From Tetraselmis striata (lineage: Eukaryota; Chlorophyta; Chlorodendrophyceae; Chlorodendrales; Chlorodendraceae): a stretch of DNA of 64,000 nucleotides. Location: the NCBI GenBank assembly GCA_006384855.1, contig VCJN01000560.1, positions 1-64,000 on the forward strand, in the 5' to 3' direction. Positions 56,162 through 64,000 of this stretch are shown one piece after another. Each line of letters opens with the position of its first letter. Position 1 is the first letter of the stretch. The notes under the pieces are model-generated. The model had not been told where the DNA came from, ran no database searches, and saw only the letters and a program-made list of their open reading frames with translations. The translations under genes were made by a program, and so were the position numbers.

Positions 56162-56284
56162 CATGCCAGTGGCGTTGCAATAGGCCTCCATCTGGCGCCT
56201 CCAGCGGCGCCACCCCTTGGTCTGACCAGAGAAAACGGGCGGCAACGGAATGCGTGGCGCGCGGGCGGGCACTCCTTCCGGCAT
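56162..56284 (-). pseudogene. Oldest nested copia: N-terminus of Gag
   Basis: The first ~40 codons of Gag from the ATG at 56284 (MPEGVPARAPRIPLPPVF, with Pro for Ser and other single changes), up to the E3 insertion. It continues at 49577. Confidence 0.92.
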
Positions 56285-57227
56285 GATGATCACAGTGATG
56301 GAAATCAACTGCAGAGCGGGACAGAGGCCAAGTCAGCGGTCTGGTCCTCACAGGGCCAAAAGCCCCCACCACTGCTTGCCGCAGTGGCAACTTTCTCCCA
56401 CCAGAGATGGTCAACAGGGAGAAACTCGGTCGAAATTTCGAAATTGGGGAGAGAAAACAACCGGAGCCGCACAAACTTTTAATTACCGGCCGCGATTAAT
56501 CAACAAACAACCGCGGCCCCGCGGAAATCAAAACACCGGCTACGATAAATCGGAAAACCACCGGGAAATCCGGCTACTTTTTGATTCTCGTAGATTCGCC
56601 TATAACACGGCGGAAACTACGTCGTTCTCCGGTCGCAGACTGCTGCTAACTCGGCAACCTGCCTGCCTCGTGACGAGGGTCGATACCACTGGCACAAGAC
56701 CACGACAGAGCGCTCGACGAGGCCGTCTGCCCCCCCTGTGGCCAGCGAGGCAGTTCGACACACTCTAACTGGGCGAGCGACAAGCGCACACGAGTCGACA
56801 CGACTCGAAGCCGGCCCGAGTCGTCGAGAGACTGAAAGGGCCGTCGGAACGCGGCCCCAGGCGTCGAGAGGCACAGCCGAAACGAGAGAGGTCGACAGCA
56901 GCGTCGAGCTGCACAGGCCAACAGCCCCTACGCCCCTACAGGACGCCCTGCCTAGGGAGGCCAGTGACGAGCAGCGACCTCGCGTCGCCCAGGCAAACGA
57001 GCCCCACGCCCCGTCCCAGGGCGCCCACTGACTGCCACCGTCAGTGCACCGCTTCTCGCGGCCACGCTCGGCTCTCAGCGAGCGAAAACGAGTCGTTCGA
57101 GTCCCCAGCCCAACAGCGCAGGTCCCCTCCCAAGAATCAGCAGCAAGGGGCGGCGGAAGAACCTGGTTGTGATGCTCCTGTGGTTGGCAGAGGCCGCTCC
57201 TTGGCTTGGAAGATGAAGGGAAGCGAG
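56285..57227 (-). mobile_element. Oldest nested copia: leader
   Basis: Complete leader with several private substitutions and small deletions (for example in the CAGGACGCCCTGCC stretch). A 205-codon frame without an ATG is open across it, as in E1. Confidence 0.75.
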
Positions 57228-57241
57228 GGCCCAACTAACCT
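57228..57241 (-). promoter_or_regulatory. Oldest nested copia: PBS variant
   Basis: GGTTAGTTGGGCCC next to the LTR, showing that the two-base variant already existed when the oldest copy inserted. Confidence 0.7.
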
Positions 57242-57299
57242 GTTGAAATATGGGCGTGGGGGAAAAGAACGACTGTCTCTTACAACGGGTCGCGCCCTG
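57242..57299 (-). mobile_element. Oldest nested copia: 5' LTR, part 1
   Basis: The promoter-proximal 58 bases of the LTR, interrupted after CGCGCCCTG by E4. The LTR resumes at 63960. Confidence 0.92.
57295..57299. other. Target site duplication of E4 (left)
   Basis: CCCTG here and at 63960-63964. Other LTRs of the family have a single CCCTG in CGCGCCCTGCCTTTATA. Confidence 0.93.
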
Positions 57300-57823
57300 T
57301 GTTGTTTGATACCAGTCCTGCAGTGAGGCGTTTGACCGGCTGTTGGGAGCCTTGACGCCTGCACACTCTCAGCGGTACCTGTAGACGGCGGAGCGATCGT
57401 ACGGCTACGAGTACGAGGACGCGAGTACATCTCCGGCAGCAGACGTACATCGCGGAGCGGCTGTACATCTACGAGTACGAGGACGCCCGTGCGAGCACAA
57501 TCAAGATTCCGGTACTGCTGAGTATCAATGGTGGGCGCCATGCAGTACTAGAATATACTGCAGGATATCAGCCGATGCAGAATATACTGCAGGATATCAG
57601 CCGATGCACCAACGGATACTGTATTGTACGGACATAGATAATGCCAATACTCAGGCTCGCACATATGCATTAAGTACTGGAGAATACAGTCAGCGCGCGA
57701 TGGCGCAAGGTGGCGGATGCGCTCATGGGTGGCGCGCGTACCATGGCGTGCGCGAGTATAAAGGCAGGGCGCGACCCGTTGTAAGAGACAGTCGTTCTTT
57801 CCCCTCACGCCCATAATTCAACA
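57300..57823 (+). mobile_element. E4 5' LTR with promoter
   Basis: TATAAA at 57757-57762. Two 29-bp units at 57551-57579 and 57580-57608 (GAATATACTGCAGGATATC...). TGTTG/CAACA terminal inverted repeat. Confidence 0.94.
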
Positions 57824-57837
57824 GGTTAGTTGGGCCC
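57824..57837 (+). promoter_or_regulatory. E4 PBS (variant with two extra bases)
   Basis: GGTTAGTTGGGCCC follows the LTR. Removing two bases would restore the iMet complement GGTTATGGGCCC seen at 726 and 4596. Confidence 0.7.
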
Positions 57838-58780
57838 TCGCTTCCCTTCATCTCCCAAGCCAAGGAGCGGCCTCTGCCAACCACAGGAGCATCACAACCA
57901 GGTTCTTCCGCCGCCCCTTGCTGCTGATTCTTGGGAGGGGACCTGCGCTGTTGGGCTGGGGACTCGAACGACTCGTTTTCGCTCGCTGAGAGCCGAGCGT
58001 GGCCGCGAGAAGCGGTGCACTGACGGTGGCAGTCAGTGGGCGCCCTGGGACGGGGCGTGGGGCTCGTTTGCCTGTGCGACGCGAGGTCGCTGCTCGACAC
58101 TGGCCTCCCTAGGCAGTGGGCGTCCTGTAGGGGCGTAGGGGCTGTTTGCCTGTGCAGCTCGACGCTGCTGTCGACCTCTTTCGTTTCGGCTGTGCCTCTC
58201 GACGCCTGGGGCCGCGTTCCGACGGCCCCTTTCAGTCTCTCGACGACTCGGGCCGGCTTCGAGTCGTGTCGACTCGTGTGCGCTTGTCGCTCGCCCAGTT
58301 AGAGTGTGTCGAGCTGCCTCGCCGGCCACAGGGGGGGCAGACGGCCTCGTCGAGCGCTCTGTCGTGGTCTTGTGCCAGTGGTATCGACCCTCGTCACGAG
58401 GCAGGCAGGTTGCCGAGTTAGCAGCAGTCTGCGACCGGAGAACGACGTAGTTTCCGCCGTGTTCTAGGCGAATCTACGAGAATCAAAATTAGCCGGATTT
58501 CCCGGTGGTTTTCCGATTTATCGTAGCCGGTAATTTGATTTCCGCGGGGCCGCGGTTGTTTGTTGATTAATCGCGGCCGGTAATTAAAAGTTTGTGCGTC
58601 TCCGGTTGTTTTCTCTCCCCAATTTCGAAATTTGACCGAGTTTCTCCCTGTTGACCATCTCTGGTGGGAGAAAGTTGCCACTGCGGCAAGCAGTGGTGGG
58701 GGCTTTTGGCCCTGTGAGGACCAGACCGCTGACTTGGCCTCTGTCCCGCTTTGCAGTTGATTTCCATCACTGTGATCATC
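57838..58780 (+). promoter_or_regulatory. E4 ATG-free leader with stem-loops
   Basis: 943 nt with no ATG by eye; the first is the gag start at 58781. Stem-loop candidates: CGACTCG (58244-58250), CGAGTCG (58260-58266) and CGACTCG (58270-58276), which can pair in two alternative ways and could serve dimerisation or packaging. A ~22-bp direct repeat (GATTTATCGTAGCCGGTAAT and GATTAATCGCGGCCGGTAAT) lies at about 58514 and 58563. CCCGCTTTGCAG at 58745-58756 resembles a 3' splice site. Confidence 0.65.
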
Positions 58781-61700
58781 ATGCCGGAAGGAGTGTCCGC
58801 CCGCGCGCCGCGCATTCCGTTGCCGCCCGTTTTCTCTGGTCAGACCAAGGGGTGGCGCCGCTGGAGGCACCAGATGGAGGCCTATTGCAACGCCACTGGC
58901 ATGAAGCAGGCCATGATGATGAGTGAGCATGCCTCATCTGATCAGCACTTCAAGCTGTATGCAACCCTGACTGCGCTGCTCCCCGAGGAGCTCCTGGATG
59001 TCATCCGTCGGCACCTGAATGACAATGCTACCTCTGGAGGCCAAGCCTGGGCAGCTCTGCGCACCCGCTTTGAGGGAGGCCATCTCGGCAGGATCTCCGA
59101 CATGTATGCGGTGCTCCAATCCGGTCAACAGCGCACCGAGACTGCGGAGGCATACTACCATCGCCTGGACAACGCCTTCTTGGACTTGGTGGCTGAGGCT
59201 GAGGAGCATGAGGATGTTGAAGCTCCATCACATAACCAAGTTGTGACTCAGTTCCTGGCTGGCCTCCGTCCCGAGTACGAGCCCATCATCGGTATCCTGC
59301 AGGTGACCGCGGAGCATGAGGGCCGCGCCATCACCTGGGAGGGTGACTGCCTCAAGCTGGCGCAGAACTACTCCAAGCGTATTGAGAAGAACCATGCATC
59401 GGAGCCATCTGCGGAGGGCTACATAGCCAGTGGTGGCACCAAGCGCTCCGCCCATCTGGCCACAGGCGATGGATCTGGACCTCGCCGCCTTGGTGCCCCT
59501 CTGCGCGGTGGATGCTGGCAGTGCGGTGGGCCTCACTTCAAGCGGGACTGCCCGCAGCGCCCAAGAGGCAACAGGCGTCAAGCTGCTGCGGACCCGGCAC
59601 CGGCGGCCTTTGTTGCTGATGAGGAGGAGGAGCATGTTGCTTTCATGGCTGAGAATGCCGGTAACACCCCACCTGCAAAGCGCGTTGCGCTGTCCCTGCT
59701 GGATGACGAGTGGGATGATTGGGCGCCGGAACCGGGCACCCTGCTGTATGACCTCTTCGGAGGGGAGTATGAGTCCGAGGAGGATGTGCGGCCGGCTGAG
59801 GCTGCTGGTGCTGTTGCTCAGGCGAATGAGCGCGAGCATGACCTGGACAGCCACAACATGGATGAGATCATATCGCTGTCTGGGCTGTCTGACTGCTTCG
59901 GCATGTCTGATGATGAGGCGGGTAGTGCCTCTGGTGGCATGGGCGGCTCTGCCCGTGTTGTAACCAAGTCTGATTCCGCTTACTTGCTTGATGCGGTTGC
60001 TCTTGCGAGTGTTGTTGTCGATGCACGAGGGGCGTGCATGCTGGGGCTGAATGATGATCTCGGAAGCTACCCGGACATGTGGGTGAAGGACAGTGGGGCA
60101 TATCCGCATATGGTGGCTGACTCTGACAGCTTCGTGGAGTATGAGCAGCTTGCACCACCGGTTGAGGTGGGGGGTATTTGCTGTCTGGCGGTGGGCCGGG
60201 GGACGGTCTGGATGGTTGTTCGAGCCGATGGCGGCGAAGTACGCAGTGTGCTTCGTGGGGTTCTGCATGTCCCGGACTTGCCGGGCAAAACAAAGCATGG
60301 CTACCGCAGGTTGTTTAGCCAGCGGTTGGCGCAGGAGCGTGGCGCTTCGTTTCATTACACGGCCAACGGGGACTCCATGGTCTTGCGCTCTGCTGGCCGT
60401 GATATGACGGTCCCTATCGGGCGCGCTCCGGGAAGCAACTTGTACGCTTTCCGCAGCAGAATACTAAAGAGCGGGCGTGCGCCCAGCCCTGCGGATGTTG
60501 TTGCGCTGCAAGCTTGTGGGAAGTTGTCAAAGTTGCTGTGGCACAGACGTCTTGGCCATCTGCATGCTGCAGGCATGGATCGTTTGCTTGCGGAGAGCGT
60601 CTCGGGGATCACGTTCGCGAAGGATGAGATACTGCCGTTTTGTGACTGTTGCGCGTTGGCGAAGTCTCACGAACAGCCGCGGTCGCGCATTGCGTCAAAG
60701 CGTCCTACTGGGCCACTGCAGAAGTTTGGAGCTGACATCTGGGGGCCAGTGGGTGTGACGTCCATTGGCGGGTTCCGTTACGTGTTTGGGATGACTGACT
60801 ACTACTCGGCATACGGCTGGGTGGTGTTCATGAAGTCCAAGGATGAGGCTCCGAGGGCTCTGCTGTTGGTGGTGCGCGCTATCAGGCGCGTGCATCCCCG
60901 ATTCGGATACGACAAGAGTACAGCTCGCCTGAGAATGGACAACGACTCAGTCTTCCAGAGTGCGGATTTTCGATCTGCATGCGATGGCCTGCACTTCGTT
61001 CCTGAGTTTTCTGCGCCATACTGCCAATGGCAGAATGGTCTGCAGGAGCGTATGTGGCTTACTCTGTCCGAGATGACGGTGGCTATGCTTCTACATGCTG
61101 GCCTGGGTCGTGAGTTCTGGGCGCTGGCCTTCTGTGCCGCGATGCACATCCGCAACAATGTCTACAGTCGGGGTGTCGGTTCTGTTCCCTACCGGCGTCA
61201 CACTGGCAAGACCCCAGATGTGGCTGGGTTGCGGGTGTTCGGCTGTCCAGCGTATGTGCACGTGGATGCCGGGAATAGGCGGAAGCTTGACGCCAAGGCC
61301 TTTCGCGGGGTCTTCGTTGGTTATGGGCAGGAATCTCACACCTACTTGGTGTGGAACCCAGCTACTCGCCGCGTGGTTGCAAGTCGGAATGTGATTTTCG
61401 ATGAGGGTTGGCGTGATGCGGCTTCCAGCAGCAAGGGGGGCAGTGGGGGCGATGCTGCTGCAAGCCTTGAGATGTTCCCCCAATACCAGGCACTTCTCGA
61501 TAACAGCGGGGTTGGCAGCACGTCCGACGCATCACGGGTGCAAGAGATAACCGAGGCTCACCGGCGTGTCGTGGATGAAACGGACGACGTTGAGGAGGAG
61601 CTTGAGATTGAGGAGGAGCCACTGACTGCGGAGGAACTGGAACTTGGACCGCAGCAACCCACGCTGGAGCTGACCCAGTTGGAGACGAACGAGGGAATCG

Positions 61701-63418
61701 ACGATGGCGGGCAAGAGGAACCTATAGTCCAGCGTGCTGAGAGGGACCCCTACCCTGCTCGTTCTCGCCGAGCTCCTGGGCAATGGTGGGTCGTGCATCC
61801 GGAAAACCCCAACGACGACGCTGCAGCTATGATGGCCGCCGCATTCGCGGCAGTGACACAGGGTGTCGATGAGCCCATCACGCTCAAGCAGGCCCTGTCC
61901 GGACCGTTCAAGGAGCAATGGGCGCAAGCCGTAGAGTCAGAATTCAACTCGTTGGAGAAGCAGGGCACGTGGGTGGTGTGCGAGTTACCAGAGGAGCGAA
62001 CAGCCATTCCCAGCAAATGGGTATTCAAGGTCAAATACAACGCTGATGGCAGTATCGCGCGCTTCAAGGCCCGACTGGTTGTCCAAGGCTGCCGTCAACG
62101 ACATGGCATCGACTATGCAGAGACTTTTGCACCGACCGTGAAGTTCACCACTATCCGAGTGCTGTTTGCGATTGCAGTACAATACGGTTGGAATATCCAT
62201 CAGGTTGATGTCGACACGGCGTTCCTGTATGCTCCAGTGGAGGAGGAGATCTACATGAGGCCGCCGCCTGGCTATGAGCAGTACGATGCAAGAGGGCGGC
62301 CCATGGTCTTGCGCTTGTTGAAGAGCCTGTACGGGCTGAAGCAATCACCCCGAAATTGGCACAACACCTTGCATAAGTTCTTGGTGTGCTACGGGTTTCA
62401 GCAGCTCAAGTCCGACCCTGGCGCGTACGTCTACTGGCAGGGTGGGCAGTTGATCTGCATCCTGGTGGTGTACGTGGACGACATGATCTTTGCCTTCAAG
62501 GACGCAGTATGGGCCGCGGATTTCAAGACGGCATTAGGCGCCCGCTTTGACATCAAGGACTTGGGCGTCTGTGCCTGGGCGCTAGGCATGGCGGTGGAGC
62601 GAGACTGGGACAATGCGACGCTGAAGGTGCATCAGGCCAAGTACATTGATGACATGGTGCACAAGTTCAACCTTGCTGACGCTTACGCTGTGAGCACCCC
62701 AGCGGAGGTTGGTGCCGATGTCCCCGGTAGCAACAAGCCGTTGGCTGCTGAGATGCCCTATCAGGCCCTTGTGGGCAGCCTGCTGTACGCGATGGTGGCT
62801 ACCCGCCCCGACATTGCCGAAGCTGTGAGCAAGTTGTGCAGGGTGATGGCCAAGCCTGAAGAGCGCCACTGGCAGGCTGCCAAGCGAGTCCTGCGATACC
62901 TGAAGGGTACCAAAACCCTGGGGCTGACCTTCAGTGGGGGCAAGGCTGACGGCCTACTGCACGGGTACTGCGACGCCGACTGGGCTGGAGACGTGGTGTC
63001 ACGACGCTCCACCACTGGCTTCGTCTTCATGCTTTGTGGAGCTGCAGTGAGTTGGAAGTCGCAGCTGCAGGCCACTGTGGCGCTGTCAACGGCGGAGGCG
63101 GAGTACATGGCGTTGTGTGCTGCTGTGTGCGAGGCGCTGTTCTTGCGCGAGCTGCTGCGCGAGCTGTGTTGTGCTCAGTCCGAGGCCACAGTGATCTTCG
63201 AGGACAACCAGAGCTGCATTGCGCTGACGCGCAACCCCATGACCCATGGTCGCAGCAAGCACATCGCCATCAAGTACCACTTCACACGGGAGAAGGTGCT
63301 CAGCGGGGAGGTGGCAATTGAGTACTGCCCGACTGCACAGATGGTTGCGGATGCACTCACCAAGGCTCTGGGAAGGCTGAAGCACGCGGAGTTCGCCATG
63401 CAGATGTTGGGCGCGTGA
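58781..63418 (+). CDS. Copia Gag-Pol polyprotein, intact (E4)
   Basis: 1,545 residues. Gag about 1-200; zinc knuckle from residue 245; protease DSG near 437; integrase first Asp (DIWGPV) near 650, second Asp in MDNDSVF (Met for Leu in this copy) and Glu in QNGLQERM; RT YVDD near 1,231; RNase H from about 1,395 with the usual acidic residues in DADWAGD and EDNQS. A TTG-started extension of ten codons upstream is unlikely to be used. No stop or frameshift. Together with E1 and E2 it shows that active proteins of this family are, or very recently were, made in this genome. Confidence 0.96.
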   Translation: MPEGVSARAPRIPLPPVFSGQTKGWRRWRHQMEAYCNATGMKQAMMMSEHASSDQHFKLYATLTALLPEELLDVIRRHLNDNATSGGQAWAALRTRFEGGHLGRISDMYAVLQSGQQRTETAEAYYHRLDNAFLDLVAEAEEHEDVEAPSHNQVVTQFLAGLRPEYEPIIGILQVTAEHEGRAITWEGDCLKLAQNYSKRIEKNHASEPSAEGYIASGGTKRSAHLATGDGSGPRRLGAPLRGGCWQCGGPHFKRDCPQRPRGNRRQAAADPAPAAFVADEEEEHVAFMAENAGNTPPAKRVALSLLDDEWDDWAPEPGTLLYDLFGGEYESEEDVRPAEAAGAVAQANEREHDLDSHNMDEIISLSGLSDCFGMSDDEAGSASGGMGGSARVVTKSDSAYLLDAVALASVVVDARGACMLGLNDDLGSYPDMWVKDSGAYPHMVADSDSFVEYEQLAPPVEVGGICCLAVGRGTVWMVVRADGGEVRSVLRGVLHVPDLPGKTKHGYRRLFSQRLAQERGASFHYTANGDSMVLRSAGRDMTVPIGRAPGSNLYAFRSRILKSGRAPSPADVVALQACGKLSKLLWHRRLGHLHAAGMDRLLAESVSGITFAKDEILPFCDCCALAKSHEQPRSRIASKRPTGPLQKFGADIWGPVGVTSIGGFRYVFGMTDYYSAYGWVVFMKSKDEAPRALLLVVRAIRRVHPRFGYDKSTARLRMDNDSVFQSADFRSACDGLHFVPEFSAPYCQWQNGLQERMWLTLSEMTVAMLLHAGLGREFWALAFCAAMHIRNNVYSRGVGSVPYRRHTGKTPDVAGLRVFGCPAYVHVDAGNRRKLDAKAFRGVFVGYGQESHTYLVWNPATRRVVASRNVIFDEGWRDAASSSKGGSGGDAAASLEMFPQYQALLDNSGVGSTSDASRVQEITEAHRRVVDETDDVEEELEIEEEPLTAEELELGPQQPTLELTQLETNEGIDDGGQEEPIVQRAERDPYPARSRRAPGQWWVVHPENPNDDAAAMMAAAFAAVTQGVDEPITLKQALSGPFKEQWAQAVESEFNSLEKQGTWVVCELPEERTAIPSKWVFKVKYNADGSIARFKARLVVQGCRQRHGIDYAETFAPTVKFTTIRVLFAIAVQYGWNIHQVDVDTAFLYAPVEEEIYMRPPPGYEQYDARGRPMVLRLLKSLYGLKQSPRNWHNTLHKFLVCYGFQQLKSDPGAYVYWQGGQLICILVVYVDDMIFAFKDAVWAADFKTALGARFDIKDLGVCAWALGMAVERDWDNATLKVHQAKYIDDMVHKFNLADAYAVSTPAEVGADVPGSNKPLAAEMPYQALVGSLLYAMVATRPDIAEAVSKLCRVMAKPEERHWQAAKRVLRYLKGTKTLGLTFSGGKADGLLHGYCDADWAGDVVSRRSTTGFVFMLCGAAVSWKSQLQATVALSTAEAEYMALCAAVCEALFLRELLRELCCAQSEATVIFEDNQSCIALTRNPMTHGRSKHIAIKYHFTREKVLSGEVAIEYCPTAQMVADALTKALGRLKHAEFAMQMLGA

Positions 63419-63430
63419 TGACTGCATGGC

Positions 63431-63439
63431 GAGTGGGGG
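63431..63439 (+). promoter_or_regulatory. E4 polypurine tract
   Basis: GAGTGGGGG directly upstream of the 3' LTR. Confidence 0.8.
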
Positions 63440-63959
63440 TGTTGTTTGATACCAGTCTTGCAGGCGTTTGACCGGCTGTTGGGAGCCTTGACGCCTGCAC
63501 ACTCTCAGCGGTACCTGTAGACGGCGGAGCGATCGTACGGCTACGAGTACGAGGACGCGAGTACATCTCCGGCAGCAGACGTACATCGCGGAGCGGCTGT
63601 ACATCTACGAGTACGAGGACGCCCGTGCGAGCACAATCAAGATTCCGGTACTGCTGAGTATCAATGGTGGGCGCCATGCAGTACTAGAATATACTGCAGG
63701 ATATCAGCCGATGCAGAATATACTGCAGGATATCAGCCGATGCACCAACGGATACTGTATTGTACGGACATAGATAATGCCAATACTCAGGCTCGCACAT
63801 ATGCATTAAGTACTGGAGAATACAGTCAGCGCGCGATGGCGCAAGGTGGCGGATGCGCTCATGGGTGGCGCGCGTACCATGGCGTGCGCGAGTATAAAGG
63901 CAGGGCGCGACCCGTTGTAAGAGACAGTCGTTCTTTCCCCTCACGCCCATAATTCAACA
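63440..63959 (+). mobile_element. E4 3' LTR
   Basis: 520 bp. Contains TACGAGTACGAGGACGC twice (63542-63558 and 63606-63622, period 64), a possible enhancer-type repeat in U3, and TATAAA at 63893-63898. Confidence 0.95.
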
Positions 63960-64000
63960 CCCTGCCTTTATACTCGCGCACGCCATGGTACGCGCGCCAC
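63960..64000 (-). mobile_element. Oldest nested copia: 5' LTR, part 2 (cut by window edge)
   Basis: Begins with the right TSD of E4 (CCCTG) and continues CCTTTATACTCGCGC, the TATA region of the LTR broken at 57299. The rest lies beyond the window. Confidence 0.92.

Larger units (their letters stand above)
57300..63959 (+). mobile_element. Complete copia retrotransposon E4
   Basis: 6,660 bp, with LTRs of 524 bp (57300-57823) and 520 bp (63440-63959). They differ by a 4-bp insertion and one substitution near the start of the 5' copy (CCTGCAGTGAGGCG against CTTGCAGGCG). Perfect CCCTG TSD. It inserted, in the opposite orientation, into the 5' LTR of the oldest copia just upstream of its TATA box region. 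Confidence 0.96.

Overview
The window is repetitive DNA from a eukaryotic genome. The evidence is several copies of one Ty1/copia LTR retrotransposon with a single gag-pol ORF, a decayed Ty3/gypsy pol, a tyrosine-recombinase (YR) transposon array and long satellite arrays. No rRNA, tRNA, CRISPR or bacterial operon is visible, and no host gene can be named with confidence. GC-rich coding, copia elements apparently primed by a half initiator tRNA (as in Drosophila copia and the Volvox element Osser) and YR elements would fit an alga, but the species cannot be fixed from the sequence.

Layout. 1-6806: two tandem, internally deleted copia copies sharing LTRs, inside a ~6.65 kb tandem duplication. 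6807-15625: satellites in an imperfect mirror layout: A(+), C(-), small repeat D, B, C(+), A(-). 15669-22318: a complete minus-strand copia (E1) inserted in repeat C, which resumes at 22319. 23230-24935: Ty3/gypsy pol remnant. 24922-25674: unidentified coiled-coil ORF. 26023-27191: four-block inverted repeat. 27529-64000: a retrotransposon nest.

The nest. An old minus-strand copia lies in pieces at 28842-31235, 47045-49577, 56162-57299 and 63960-64000. It was split by a head-to-tail array of three YR units (31236-47044), by copia E3 (49578-56161, TSD CATGC) in its gag, and by copia E4 (57300-63959, TSD CCCTG) in its 5' LTR. The second YR unit was itself split by a truncated copia (34192-39845) and by copia E2 (40012-46667, TSD CCCCT).

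E1, E2 and E4 each keep an uninterrupted gag-pol of about 1,545 residues (CCHC knuckle, protease, integrase, YVDD reverse transcriptase, RNase H), both LTRs, a PBS, a polypurine tract and 5-bp TSDs (one mismatch in E1). They are candidate live elements. Their ~950-nt leader contains no ATG upstream of gag. Their PBS is a variant of the initiator-tRNA complement in which the ATG is broken by two extra bases, whereas two deleted copies keep the unbroken version and use that ATG to open a pol frame.
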